NCBI GenBank assembly: GCA_018266775.1
Contig: JAFDZS010000005.1
Coordinates: forward strand, 257-64,256
Length of the DNA: 64,000 nucleotides
Reading direction: 5' to 3'
From: Bacteroidota bacterium
GTDB taxonomy: Bacteria; Bacteroidota; Bacteroidia; Chitinophagales; Chitinophagaceae
Part shown: positions 7,499 through 16,835 of the stretch, piece after piece
How positions within the stretch are numbered: position 1 is the stretch's first letter
How the letters are laid out: the number at the start of each line of letters is the position of its first letter
Translations under genes and position numbers: made by a program
The notes under the pieces: generated by a model
The model's input: only the letters and a program-made list of their open reading frames with translations
Database searches by the model: none
What the model was told of the DNA's origin: nothing

Positions 7499-8983
7499 AT
7501 GCATCAAACAAAAGTAATTGTAATCGGCGCAGGCGTGGCGGGGCTGGCAACAGCCATCAGGCTGGCAGCAGCAGGTGATGCAGTTACGGTGTATGAAAAA
7601 AATGAGTATCCCGGTGGTAAGCTTTCTGCTTTTGAAAAAGATGGGTATCATTTTGATGCAGGTCCATCACTGTTTACCCAACCACAATTAATAGAAGAGT
7701 TATTTGCATTGGCAGGCGAACCCATTGAAAACTATTTTCAATACCGCCGCGTGCCGGTAGCCTGCAAATATTTTTTTGCAGATGGAAAAATGGTGGAAGC
7801 ATTTGCCGATGCGGAACAGTTTGATGCCGAGCTGCAGGATAAACTGCAGGAACCTGCCGGTGCGGTAACCTGTTATTTACAGGAATCGAAAAAGATTTAT
7901 GACAATATTGGCAGCATCTTTCTCAACCATTCTTTACATAAAAGAAAAACATGGCTGAACAAAAGGGTGTTGAAAGCGATTCAATCAACAAAGCGTGCAT
8001 ACTTATTCAAGAGTATGCACCAGCATAACCAGCATGCATTTAAAACGGCGGATGCGGTACAGTTGTTTAATCGTTATGCCACATACAACGGCAGTAATCC
8101 TTATCAGGCGCCGGGCATGTTAAGTTTAATACCGCATTTGGAATATAATGAAGGCGTGTATTATCCTGAAGGAGGAATGATCAGTATTACAAATGCATTG
8201 TATCAACTGGCAGTAAAACTGGGTGTGCAATTTCATTTCAATACTGAAGTGCAATACATCATTAATAACGAAGGCCGTGCAAGAGGCGTGGTGGTGAAAG
8301 AAGAAAATATAGAAGCGGATATGGTGGTGAGCAATGTGGATGTATATTTCACCTATAAAAAATTATTGCGTGACGAACTGAGTGCAAAAAAAGTATTGCG
8401 GCAGGAGCGCAGCAGCAGTGCGCTGGTATTTTACTGGGGTATTGCCAAAACATTTGATGCGCTGCAACTGCACAATATATTTTTCAGTGCTGACTATGAA
8501 AAAGAATTTGATGCGCTGTTTAATAAAAAGCAATTGCAGGACGATCCTACCGTTTACATGAACATTACCTCCAAAATGCAAAAAGGTTTGGCGCCGGAAG
8601 GAAAAGAAAACTGGTTTGTAATGATCAATGCGCCGGCTAACACTGGACAAGACTGGGCTGCATTGCAACAGGAAGCAAGAAAAAAAATTATTGCTAAGCT
8701 GAATGTCATGCTCAATACAGATATTGAACAATATATTGAAACTGAAACTATGCTGGACCCAACCGGTATTGAAGCAAAAACAGCATCGTACATGGGGTCA
8801 TTATACGGCACCAGTTCCAATTCCAAACTGGCGGCTTTTTTAAGGCATCCTAATTTTAACAGCAACATCAAAGGTCTGTATTGTGTTGGCGGCAGTGTAC
8901 ACCCCGGTGGTGGTATTCCGCTGTGTTTAAAAAGCGCACAAATAGTTACCCATCTTATTAAAACCCAAAAGCGTGTTCACTAA
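7499..8983 (+). CDS. crtD: CrtI-type carotenoid desaturase, probably 1-hydroxycarotenoid 3,4-desaturase
   Basis: A 494-residue FAD amine-oxidase-fold desaturase, a second CrtI homologue in the region. It has VIVIGAGVAGLATA (GxGxxG about residues 10-15), the GYHFDAGPSLFTQP substrate-side motif and a C-terminal VGGSVHPGGGIPLCLKSAQI FAD segment. The PGGGIP ending and the overlapping cruF gene favour CrtD, which desaturates the C3-C4 bond after 1'-hydroxylation. Phytoene or zeta-carotene desaturation cannot be excluded by eye. I chose ATG 7499 over the in-frame TTG 7448 because the FAD motif follows directly and the promoter-like box lies between them. It overlaps cruF by 11 bases. Confidence 0.85.
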   Translation: MHQTKVIVIGAGVAGLATAIRLAAAGDAVTVYEKNEYPGGKLSAFEKDGYHFDAGPSLFTQPQLIEELFALAGEPIENYFQYRRVPVACKYFFADGKMVEAFADAEQFDAELQDKLQEPAGAVTCYLQESKKIYDNIGSIFLNHSLHKRKTWLNKRVLKAIQSTKRAYLFKSMHQHNQHAFKTADAVQLFNRYATYNGSNPYQAPGMLSLIPHLEYNEGVYYPEGGMISITNALYQLAVKLGVQFHFNTEVQYIINNEGRARGVVVKEENIEADMVVSNVDVYFTYKKLLRDELSAKKVLRQERSSSALVFYWGIAKTFDALQLHNIFFSADYEKEFDALFNKKQLQDDPTVYMNITSKMQKGLAPEGKENWFVMINAPANTGQDWAALQQEARKKIIAKLNVMLNTDIEQYIETETMLDPTGIEAKTASYMGSLYGTSSNSKLAAFLRHPNFNSNIKGLYCVGGSVHPGGGIPLCLKSAQIVTHLIKTQKRVH

Positions 8984-9662
8984 TCTATCCAAAAATCAAT
9001 GGGCCACTATTATTGCCATTATCTTTCACATAGTGGGGTTGCTGGGCATTGCAGTGTTTAAGAACGCATGGATCATACAATCCACACCGTATCATTTACT
9101 GCTGATGTTTGCATTGATCATCTGGACGCAGCCTGGAAAAAACCTGGCCTTTTTAATTTTTATGCTCGTTACTTTTTGCGGCGGCATGGCTGCCGAAGTT
9201 ATGGGTGTGAATACGCGTTTGCTGTTTGGTGATTATGCGTATGGAACCGTGTTAGGCTATTCCTTTAAAAACGTACCATTGGTAATTGGTGTAAACTGGG
9301 TTATTATTATTTATTGCTGTGGCATCAGTGTGCATACGCTGCTTACCAAAGCCATTGAAAAATTAGCACAGGAAACCAATACCACACCGCAGCATGTAAA
9401 ACTGCTTACCGTTGTGGTGGATGGCGCCACGCTTGCCGTAGGCTTCGACTGGCTGATGGAACCTGTTGCCGTTAAACTGGGTTACTGGAAATGGATGGAT
9501 GCGATTCCTTTTTACAATTACCTGTGCTGGTTTGTTATTGCAGCCGTACTGCTGGTGTTCTTTCATTATTTCTCGTTCCGCAAGCAAAACAAATTCGCAG
9601 TACATTTGTTAATGATACAGGTAATGTTTTTCCTGCTGCTGCGCACATTTTATCTTTTATGA
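8973..9662 (+). CDS. cruF: CruF-like carotenoid 1',2'-hydratase
   Basis: A 229-residue integral membrane protein of the CruF/bisanhydrobacterioruberin-hydratase family (carotenoid biosynthesis, DUF422). It would add water across the terminal double bond of an acyclic carotenoid end. About seven hydrophobic segments are visible. Family landmarks include CGGMAAEVMGVNT..FGDYAYG, the P-L-VIGVNW stretch and DGATLAVGFDWLMEPVAVKLGYWKW. The start is GTG 8973, inside the end of crtD. The stop overlaps crtZ as ATGA. The gene order crtD-cruF-crtZ points to a monocyclic hydroxylated xanthophyll such as the saproxanthin, myxol or flexixanthin type; the product is inferred. Confidence 0.88.
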   Translation: MFTNLSKNQWATIIAIIFHIVGLLGIAVFKNAWIIQSTPYHLLLMFALIIWTQPGKNLAFLIFMLVTFCGGMAAEVMGVNTRLLFGDYAYGTVLGYSFKNVPLVIGVNWVIIIYCCGISVHTLLTKAIEKLAQETNTTPQHVKLLTVVVDGATLAVGFDWLMEPVAVKLGYWKWMDAIPFYNYLCWFVIAAVLLVFFHYFSFRKQNKFAVHLLMIQVMFFLLLRTFYLL

Positions 9663-10138
9663 ACAGTGTAATTTTTATATTGATCACGTTATTGACTTTC
9701 ATTTTGATGGAAGGTGTTACCTGGTTAACACACCGTTATATCATGCATGGTTTTTTATGGTACCTGCATGAAGATCATCACAAGCCCACAGGCCATACCT
9801 TCGAAAAGAATGATGCGTTCTTTCTCATCTTTGCCATACCCAGCTGGCTGTGTATTATGCTGGGACTGCAATATAAAATCTACTGGGTGGCAGCCATTGG
9901 TTTTGGTATTGCCTTATACGGCCTCGCTTATTTTATTGTACATGAAGTGATCATTCACCAGCGCTTTAAATGGTTTAGCCGCAGCAATAACACGTACATC
10001 CGCACCATTCGCTGGGCACATAAAATGCACCATAAACATTTGGAAAAAGAAGAAGGGGAAAGTTTTGGTATGTTACTGGTGGCGAAGAAGTATTGGGAGA
10101 AGGTGAGGAAGGAGGGGGATAAGTATAAAAGTAAATAA
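9659..10138 (+). CDS. crtZ: Beta-carotene hydroxylase (fatty acid hydroxylase superfamily)
   Basis: A 159-residue di-iron membrane hydroxylase adding 3-OH to beta-ionone rings. The histidine boxes are clear: HRYIMHGFLWYLHEDHH, HEVIIHQRF and HKMHHKH. Several hydrophobic helices separate them. The start is ATG 9659, overlapping the cruF stop by 4 bases (ATGA), which implies translational coupling; an upstream in-frame ATG at 9491 would lie within cruF and is rejected. CrtZ needs a cyclised substrate, yet no lycopene cyclase gene is visible nearby. It is the last gene of the crt region. Confidence 0.93.
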   Translation: MNSVIFILITLLTFILMEGVTWLTHRYIMHGFLWYLHEDHHKPTGHTFEKNDAFFLIFAIPSWLCIMLGLQYKIYWVAAIGFGIALYGLAYFIVHEVIIHQRFKWFSRSNNTYIRTIRWAHKMHHKHLEKEEGESFGMLLVAKKYWEKVRKEGDKYKSK

Positions 10139-10265
10139 AGTATATAAAGTAAATAAAGTTGGTGAAGCCTTTGCGAAAGCGGGGGCTTTTGTTTTTGTGA
10201 TGGAGTGGGAAATGAATATAAAAGTAAATAAAGTATAAGGTATATAAGTATATAAAGTAAATAAA
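10105..10265. repeat. Low-complexity AAGTATATAAAGTAAATAAAG repeats
   Basis: Runs of AAGTATA and AAGTAAATA words occur on both sides of the crtZ terminator, beginning in the last codons of crtZ (YKSK). They probably arose by slippage. Long minus-strand frames rich in Tyr, Ile and Leu here are artefacts of this composition. Confidence 0.75.
10166..10196 (+). terminator. Rho-independent terminator of the crtD-cruF-crtZ operon
   Basis: AGCCTTTGC (10166-10174), GAAA tetraloop, GCGGGGGCT (10179-10187), with two G-T wobbles, then TTTGTTTTTG. It lies 28 bases after the crtZ stop. Confidence 0.7.
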
Positions 10266-10317
10266 GGATATGCGGTGCGAAAAGCTTTCGCTGTGCCTTT
10301 GTGCCGCTGTGAGGAGA

Positions 10318-10360
10318 TGATGGAACGCTGATGACGTGGATTGAACTGATGTACAATGAT
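10318..10360. repeat. Dispersed word repeat (GATGGAACGCTGATGACRYGGATTGAACT)
   Basis: The same text recurs at 12408-12460, and a related, self-complementary form occurs at 34640-34725 (GATGACACGGAT ... ATCCGTGTC). It is an intergenic repeat without visible coding function. Confidence 0.65.
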
Positions 10361-10639
10361 TGTATTGCAGCATTACCCTGCATCAAATTTTAAGATTGAA
10401 AATAATTATGCTGCCGCTGAATCGTTTTGTCTTGATTTTTTTGCTTGCCTGCCAACAGGCAGGATTCTTTTTTATCAAGAAAAAAAAGAATGGGAAAAGC
10501 TTATTGTAATTGTTACTTACCGCAAGTTGTTGTTCTTACTTTTTTTGCGGAAAAAAAGTAAGCAATTGTGCCCTGTGGGAAAAGCCGCCCGGCAATAATA
10601 ACAGCCATTGCCGGGGCAGCTACTATCATCGGTTGTACT

Positions 10640-10955
10640 ACTGTAGCTTCAACATTGATAATTCTATTCTTAGTGTCGAAGATTAAGCGCTATTCAATTT
10701 TCCTTTCAATTCAAAATGATTTTACAGCCACTGCAACAAATTCCATGAGATTCTTCAATGTGGTACATAACTTCAATGGTATTGCAGAAGAAGCATTGAG
10801 CCACTGCAACGTTTTGAAGATGTTTCGAAGTAATCAGGGAAATGAATGAATGGCCCAGTTCAAGAGTAAAGAGCAATGCAGCATACGCTTCATGCAGGGC
10901 TGGCGGGCAAAACAGCGGAGCAATTGTTTTATCAAGAAAAAAAGAAAGACAAATA
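10640..10955. repeat. Composite dispersed repeat, copy 1
   Basis: This segment shares long stretches with 21370-21640 and 24660-24995: ATTCTATTCTTAGTGTCGAA, TTCAATGTGGTACAT, GCAGGGCTGG.GGCAAAACA, GCGGAGCAATTG and a TATCAAGAAAAAAAGAA arm. A further partial arm is at 10425-10495. The 10139-11014 spacer otherwise shows no gene; short open frames here are made of repeat sequence. Confidence 0.75.
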
Positions 10956-11014
10956 CCTTCAAAAGGGTATTGCTTTGCACACACCCGTTCATTACTATTG
11001 CCTAAACTTCACGT

Positions 11015-12406
11015 ATGCATTACCGCCTGCCATTTTCCATTCACCGTATGTTGCTGTTGTGTGCTTTTATTTGCCTGCATGTGTACTGTGTGGCGCAAAA
11101 GCCAAGGGTGTACATCGGCTACCCGTTTACTGTTACCAATCTTAATTCAGACAAAGTGTTTTCCGGTTCCGGCTATGCCACCGATACCGGGGTAATTGTG
11201 GATATGCGGGCACCAGTGATTTACGACCAGTTTAAAAAAATGTTCCCCGCATCCAAACTCAGCTATATACTCAAATACAGTTTAAGGGAAAACTGGCCCG
11301 TAGCTTTAACGCAGGTTAGCGACTGGAAAACCCTGGAAGAAGGTAGTTTTTATTACGTGTGCGAATTTACCTACAGGGGCGAGTATTTTACTTTAATTGA
11401 AATGCCTGCCGCGGAAAACCAAAAGTTGCCCGCTGCATTAAGGCCCGCTACAGATATTTATTTGGTGGCCGGCGCTTATTTATATTACAACACCGGCCAC
11501 TGGACGGATAAAAAGAATGTAAAGAAACTGGATTACCTGAATGCTTTTAAACAACAGGTAAAAAACAGGGGATGGGTAGACAGTACTTTATATTTTACCA
11601 GCACCATACCCGTTGCTGCTGTTACCAGGGCCGATATGGAAGCACAGTACGCTGCCCACCAGGAAATACTTGCCGTTGAAGCAAACACCAAAAAGCTAAA
11701 CGACGCCATGGACTACCTGGAAAAACAAAAACGGGAAGCTGCGGAAAAACAACACAAAACAGATTCCATTAATACTATCATCAACAGTTTGATGGCTGAA
11801 ATGAAAGCGCTGAACGAACCACTGCTGAACTTATACCGCCAGGGTAAAACAGATGAATTACTCATTGCGGCCCGTACGTGGAAAACAAAAAGTTTTAACA
11901 GCAATGAAACCCGCCCCCGCCCGGCCAACGATTTGCGTGGCCCGGTTACGCTGCACTTCCTGGAGAGCAATGTACTATCCTTCAGCACCAATTACAGCAA
12001 GGGCGGGCTGGATATGACCGGCAGTGTTACCATTTATGTGCGTGACGAAGAACCTGCCAATATTAATTTTGGCAGCCGCACCCTTAATGAAAGTTTTATG
12101 CAAAGGATCAGTAAAGCTGCTGCAGCCTCTAATAAATACATCAGCGCCGGCGACAAGCATGGCGTGCTGATGTGGGACTTGAGCGGCACACCACTGGCCG
12201 CATCGTTTAATGATAAAATTAAAGACTATAAAAACGAAGCGATGTGCGATGAGTTTACCGTTGGGCTAACTGCCGATAATAACATTGTATATTTATCTAT
12301 GCCCACCCAACATTTTACTGCTATGACTTTTATGCAGGCCGAAGTGTTTGAACTGGCTGTGCGTATTGCTGCGTTAACGAAAACGAGGGATGGGTATGCG
12401 TTGTAA
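11015..12406 (+). CDS. Secreted protein of unknown function
   Basis: 463 residues. I do not recognise the family. An N-terminal hydrophobic stretch (MLLLCAFICLHVYCVAQ, about residues 12-28) looks like a signal peptide, possibly with a Cys near the cleavage site. Residues about 215-265 are charged and helical (EANTKKLNDAMDYLEKQKRE..), likely a coiled coil. The remainder is mixed and beta-rich with many aromatics. The ATG at 11015 or the internal ATG at 11048 could both start the signal peptide. No operon partner is visible: 876 bases of repeat-rich spacer precede it and 539 bases follow. Codon usage and base composition resemble the neighbours. Confidence 0.75.
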   Translation: MHYRLPFSIHRMLLLCAFICLHVYCVAQKPRVYIGYPFTVTNLNSDKVFSGSGYATDTGVIVDMRAPVIYDQFKKMFPASKLSYILKYSLRENWPVALTQVSDWKTLEEGSFYYVCEFTYRGEYFTLIEMPAAENQKLPAALRPATDIYLVAGAYLYYNTGHWTDKKNVKKLDYLNAFKQQVKNRGWVDSTLYFTSTIPVAAVTRADMEAQYAAHQEILAVEANTKKLNDAMDYLEKQKREAAEKQHKTDSINTIINSLMAEMKALNEPLLNLYRQGKTDELLIAARTWKTKSFNSNETRPRPANDLRGPVTLHFLESNVLSFSTNYSKGGLDMTGSVTIYVRDEEPANINFGSRTLNESFMQRISKAAAASNKYISAGDKHGVLMWDLSGTPLAASFNDKIKDYKNEAMCDEFTVGLTADNNIVYLSMPTQHFTAMTFMQAEVFELAVRIAALTKTRDGYAL

Positions 12407-12945
12407 GCAGGCGATGGAACGCTGATGACACGGATTGAACTTATCTGCACTGATTTTATGGACTCTTTTTTAACAAAAAAATGAATGGCAGCTTCTGTAA
12501 GTCTATTTTATAATTTGTCAAACAGCTACTGTATAAGTGTTGTATCCAAACAGCAGAGCAAATGATTTTGCTGTATTCAATTACTTCATTATTATCAAAA
12601 CAAAAAATAAAAACAGGTATAAATACGGGTTTTTTCATACGCAGGAATGAGTAAGTTTGATACAGGCTGCAATGAAGCGTATGATGTAAAACGTTAGCAC
12701 CACACCTTCATCCGGTACTGCACAGCCCGCAGAAATTGATCTTAACGGAAGCGCTTTTAGCCACTACACCAATCCGGTTTACCCCACCGGTTCAGCCGAT
12801 TGCCTATTGTTGCTGTTGATGAGCTGAACCAGGAATGCTTTTCTATCCATTACACCATTGAATTCCACTCTTATACTGCTACCCGGTTTACTGCGGTATT
12901 GATTACCGCCCAAACATCTTATTCCATCATCTTAAAAACATTGTT
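12407..12945. other. Spacer of 539 bases without a recognised gene
   Basis: 12408-12460 repeats the 10318-10360 element. The rest contains neither a convincing reading frame nor a clear promoter. CCGGTTTACCCCACCGG (about 12775) is a small palindrome. The promoter of the phospholipase-like gene is presumably in the last 100 bases but was not identified. Confidence 0.5.
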
Positions 12946-15900
12946 ATGTCTCTCGAAAAAATTGAACATGTGGTGGTACTCATGCTGGAGAACCGGTCGT
13001 TCGACAGTATGCTGGGCTGGCTGTACGAAAACGATGCGGCCACGGCCAACTACATTCCCAATGTGCCCGGCGATTTGTTCCGCGGTTTACAAAAGCCTTT
13101 TAACCCGGCCAATTTTACCAACACCGCATTGAATGGTACACTCAGTGCACAGCCCACCCGTGGCGTACAGGGCTTTACCGTACCCGATTATGACCCCGGC
13201 GAAGAATTTGAACATGTAAACAAACAGTTCTTCAATACCACCACACCGCCTGCGGGGGCTCAGGCAAAGATGCTGGGGGTTATGGCAGATTTTGTTGACA
13301 TACTGCAGGAGCAAAAAGTAAGTGATGATGACATCCGCCGCCTTGCTAAAATGACATTAGAAACATTTACCCCGGGGCAATTACCGGTGCTGAATCAGCT
13401 GGCAAAGTTTTATGCGGTGTGCGATGATTGGTTTGCCTCGGTACCCTCACAAACCAACCCCAACCGCTCTTTTCTTATGTGCGGCACCTCAATGGGTATG
13501 GTAAACAATGGCAACCTGGAAGATTTTAAAGAAAACCCGCAAACCAAAGGGCTGGAAGATGTACTGCACATGGCCATTGGCGATGACCGGGTACATGCGC
13601 CCACTATTTTTAATGCATTAAATGATAGTGGTACCGACTGGACGGTTTTCTGGCAAACCAGTTACCTGCCGCAAAAAGTAAATACCTTACTAACGGGGCT
13701 GCCTGTACTGATTCCGATTCTGTATACCATTAACCCTGCATTGGGCGCCGTGGCAAGTGCAGTGTACCTGGCTTTAAAACCCTATTCAGATTACCTGAAA
13801 CAATTAACCTCCGGCGACCTGTCGTCCAGCTATACCTGGCGGTTGTTTCCTGAAATACATAAAATACCCAATGCACAGAGTCACTTTCAAAAGCTCGACG
13901 ATTTTCATGCCCGTGCCCGTGCCGGGCAGTTGCCGCCTTTCAGTTATATAGAACCATACTGGTCTATTTCCCATACCACCAATCCACAGTTAGAAGCACT
14001 GTTCTCGGTGCAGGGCAACGACTACCATCCACCAAGCAATTTATTAGTGGGCGAAGAATTTGTAAAAGAAGTGTACAAAAGTTTGATCAGCAACCGGGCC
14101 GCCTGGGAGAAAACACTTTTAGTGATCACCTTTGATGAATTTGTAGGCACTTTCGACCATGTGGACCCGGTAAGCCGCGGGGCGGTACAGCCCCCGTGGG
14201 GCAATGGCCCGGCACCGGTAGCCAACCCCGGCACACCCGCATTCGATTTTAAAAGGCTGGGTGCCCGTGTACCCACCATACTCGTTTCTCCCTACATACA
14301 AAAGAACACCGTATTTCGTGCAGCCGGCAGCGTGGCATACGACCATACCAGTGTAATTGCCACCACACTCAAATGGCTGAACCAAAGCAACCGCATTCCT
14401 GAATTTGGCCTGCGCACGGCAAACGCCCCAGCATTTGACAATGTGCTTACACTGAATACACCGCGGACAGATGAAAGAAACATTGGCTTTTTAAATGCAC
14501 CCCGTAAAATGGGCGACCCTGTGCAGTATGGCGATTCCTTCATCTTAAAAAATCAAAACGGGCAATACCTGAGTTCGTTTTTCCGTACACTGAAAGCCGG
14601 AGGCGGCGGCTCATTAATACCTGAAGGGTTAATGGGTATTTGTGTAGACCTGGGCATTGCCGCACCCTTTCCCACATTGGGCGGGTCGGAAATTGCCACC
14701 ATGTCTTTCCTCACCCATGCGCCCGATACGCCGGGGCAGATCAGTAACAATGCAGAAGTATTACTGGTATCAAGAGAAAAAGGACTGAGTGCGTTTAATA
14801 TCCTGGGGGCATGGAAAGACTCCAGCGATTGTTATTATTACGATGAATATATTGACGGCGACCATGCCACGATGGAAAAATGGGTGATGCAAAAAGTATC
14901 TAACCCCAACCAACCCCTGCATTATGGCGACCAATTTTATTTGGTCAATGCTTTCTTCACCAACCAACGCCTCAGTAACGACCCTGCCTGGTTTTCCAGC
15001 ATTGGCTGGGTAACCACCAAAGCGGGTGGCGATTACTGGACGGTGGAACCCGTAGATACCAGTTTGCAAACCGGCCAATACGTAGTAAGCTGGCAGGATG
15101 GTTATCAAAGTTGCCAGATAGGAAGCCATGTGGATGGTACCAATTGCATCATCCTTAACCCCGGCCAAAGAGTAGTGAGTTATGAAGACGGGTATAAAAC
15201 CTGTAAGACAGGATCGAGAGTGGATAGCGTACACTGCCTGCCGTTAAATGCGGGGCAACGTGTGGTAAGCTGGGATGATGGATATAAAACCTGCAAACCA
15301 GGATCTGTTATTGACGGCACCCACTGCGTAATACTGAATGCCAACCAGCGGGTGGTGAGTTATCATGATGGCTATCAAACCTGCCAACCGGGTGCTGTGA
15401 TTGATGGCAGGCAATGCCTCATATTAACTGCGGGGCAACGTATAGTGAGCTGGGAAGATGGCTTTCAAACCATGAAAGCAGGATCTGTTGTGGATGGCAG
15501 CAATTGCGTGGTACTGAACCCCAGCCAGAAAGTGGTGAGCTGGGAAGATGGGTTTAAAACCTGCAAAACAGGATCCAAGGTGGATGGCAGCAACTGCATT
15601 ATTATAGACAACAGCCAGACTGTGGCAAGCTGGCAAGATGGTTTTAAAACCTGCACAATTGGGGCGAAAGTAGATGGCAGTAATTGCGTGGTATTGAACA
15701 ATGGCCAGCGGGTGGTAAGCTGGGATGATGGTTATTTAACCTGCAGGATTGGAAGCCGCGTGGATGGTGTGCACTGCCTTATATTGAACAACGGCCAGTT
15801 GGTGGTGAGCTGGAATGACGGCTACCAGAGTTGCAAACCCGGTTCCATAATAGACGGCACCAATTGTTTAGTGCTGAATGCGGGCGAACGGGTGGTAAGC

Positions 15901-16173
15901 TGGAATGATGGCTACCAAACCTGTTTCCCCGGATCGAAGCTGGATGGCAGGAATTGCATTTTGCTGAGTGCAGACCAACGGGTGGTAAGCTGGAACGATG
16001 GCTACCAAAGCCTGGCGAAGGGCAGTGTGGTGGATGGATCGAACTGTATTGTACTGGCCACCGGGCAATATGTGGCCAGCTGGCAGGATGGGTTCAGGCA
16101 TTTGGCAACAGGCTCCAAAGTGGATGGCAGCAACTGCATTATATTAAATGCGGGGCAGCAATTAGAGCGATAG
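12946..16173 (+). CDS. Phospholipase C/acid phosphatase-superfamily protein with twelve 30-residue repeats
   Basis: 1075 residues in three parts. Residues 1-500 are a bacterial phosphoesterase domain (PLC/AcpA, PF04185-like): EHVVVLMLENRSFDSMLG (Asn16, Arg17 and Ser18 region), TFDEFVGTFDHVDP (Asp397, Glu398, Asp404, His405) and PTILVSPYIQ with YDHTS (Asp466, His467). Residues about 520-705 contain GDSFILKNQNGQYLS and GDQFYLVNAF segments like a beta-trefoil. Residues 710-1069 are twelve tandem 30-residue repeats, ending in a partial thirteenth. No signal peptide is visible, because the catalytic motif begins at residue 7, and no upstream start was found; this is unusual for secreted PLCs. Substrate (phospholipid or phosphomonoester) is unknown. 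Confidence 0.85.
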   Translation: MSLEKIEHVVVLMLENRSFDSMLGWLYENDAATANYIPNVPGDLFRGLQKPFNPANFTNTALNGTLSAQPTRGVQGFTVPDYDPGEEFEHVNKQFFNTTTPPAGAQAKMLGVMADFVDILQEQKVSDDDIRRLAKMTLETFTPGQLPVLNQLAKFYAVCDDWFASVPSQTNPNRSFLMCGTSMGMVNNGNLEDFKENPQTKGLEDVLHMAIGDDRVHAPTIFNALNDSGTDWTVFWQTSYLPQKVNTLLTGLPVLIPILYTINPALGAVASAVYLALKPYSDYLKQLTSGDLSSSYTWRLFPEIHKIPNAQSHFQKLDDFHARARAGQLPPFSYIEPYWSISHTTNPQLEALFSVQGNDYHPPSNLLVGEEFVKEVYKSLISNRAAWEKTLLVITFDEFVGTFDHVDPVSRGAVQPPWGNGPAPVANPGTPAFDFKRLGARVPTILVSPYIQKNTVFRAAGSVAYDHTSVIATTLKWLNQSNRIPEFGLRTANAPAFDNVLTLNTPRTDERNIGFLNAPRKMGDPVQYGDSFILKNQNGQYLSSFFRTLKAGGGGSLIPEGLMGICVDLGIAAPFPTLGGSEIATMSFLTHAPDTPGQISNNAEVLLVSREKGLSAFNILGAWKDSSDCYYYDEYIDGDHATMEKWVMQKVSNPNQPLHYGDQFYLVNAFFTNQRLSNDPAWFSSIGWVTTKAGGDYWTVEPVDTSLQTGQYVVSWQDGYQSCQIGSHVDGTNCIILNPGQRVVSYEDGYKTCKTGSRVDSVHCLPLNAGQRVVSWDDGYKTCKPGSVIDGTHCVILNANQRVVSYHDGYQTCQPGAVIDGRQCLILTAGQRIVSWEDGFQTMKAGSVVDGSNCVVLNPSQKVVSWEDGFKTCKTGSKVDGSNCIIIDNSQTVASWQDGFKTCTIGAKVDGSNCVVLNNGQRVVSWDDGYLTCRIGSRVDGVHCLILNNGQLVVSWNDGYQSCKPGSIIDGTNCLVLNAGERVVSWNDGYQTCFPGSKLDGRNCILLSADQRVVSWNDGYQSLAKGSVVDGSNCIVLATGQYVASWQDGFRHLATGSKVDGSNCIILNAGQQLER
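15073..16152 (+). repeat. Twelve in-frame 90-bp coding repeats
   Basis: Each unit encodes 30 residues of the pattern GQRVVSWxDGYxTCxxGSxV followed by DGxNCxxLNx. The Trp/Tyr at position 7, Asp-Gly at 9-10, Gly at 17 and Asp at 21 are almost invariant. Cys14 is replaced in units 5, 11 and 12, while Cys25 is in all twelve. DNA copies are diverged at third positions, so the array is old and selected as protein. Confidence 0.95.
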
Positions 16174-16183
16174 GTTATAACAA

Positions 16184-16217
16184 GCGTCACGACGGTTTCA
16201 AACCATCAGACGCTTTT
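16184..16217 (+). terminator. Hairpin plus TTTT after the phospholipase-like gene
   Basis: GCGTC (16184-16188) pairs with GACGC (16209-16213), with an inner GGTTT/AAACC arm, then TTTT. Similar sequence recurs near 60750-60800, so it may also be a dispersed repeat. Confidence 0.45.
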
Positions 16218-16835
16218 GGCGAAACCGCCAGGGCTTTTGGTGAAACCGCCTGGCTTTTGCAAAAATACCAGGTGCCTTACAACGGGAATGATAACCGCCG
16301 GTTGAACCTTTGCACACTGTTGCCGGCAGCAACTAATACCCTGGCAACACCTTATCCGGAACTAAGCAAAAACCAAAAACAGCTTCGGGCAACCGGGGCT
16401 GTTTTGCTTGATGGGAAAAGTGAAAAATAGGTAGAAATACGGTTGTTGGCTTGCGGGTATTGCGTTAGGTTTGGTAATGCTCATTTTGTTTGGAAACCCG
16501 GTGCCTGGGATGGGACTGAGGATGGCGAAGCCATGAGGGAATAGGTTGTTTTAGTTGTTGTTAAACCAGCCAGCAATGAGATCAATTCATTTTGAATACA
16601 CATTATAATAAGATATTGTAAAAATTAATCAACAGCATTGATGCTATAAACAATACAAAAAGTATATTACTAGTTTGTTGATTATGAATAGTATTCTGTA
16701 GTTTCATAGTACGTTTAATAACATCAATACTAGAGTTGTATGCAAGCCTGTGTGACACCCTCCATTGATAAACGAACTTTTTTTCAATATGATAATATTC
16801 ACTTACTTTCCTAATGTCAATTTAAAGCGTAAAAA
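16218..16835. other. Spacer upstream of the SIR2-STAND gene
   Basis: The left part (to about 16550) has the local base composition and contains GGCTTTTGGYGAAACCGCC words in tandem. The right part (16560-16835) becomes markedly AT-rich, as does the following gene, suggesting that the boundary of an acquired segment lies near 16550. No gene was recognised. Confidence 0.5.

Noticed and set aside
9491..9658. ATG 9491 as the crtZ start
   Set aside because: It would put 56 non-family residues inside cruF; ATG 9659 overlaps the cruF stop as ATGA and begins the first CrtZ helix.
9955..10386. Long minus-strand frames rich in Tyr/Ile/Leu
   Set aside because: They arise from AAGTAAATA-type low-complexity repeats and overlap crtZ in antisense.
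15073..16152. Regular 90-base spacing, CRISPR-like at first sight
   Set aside because: Units are in-frame protein repeats with third-position divergence and no unique spacers.
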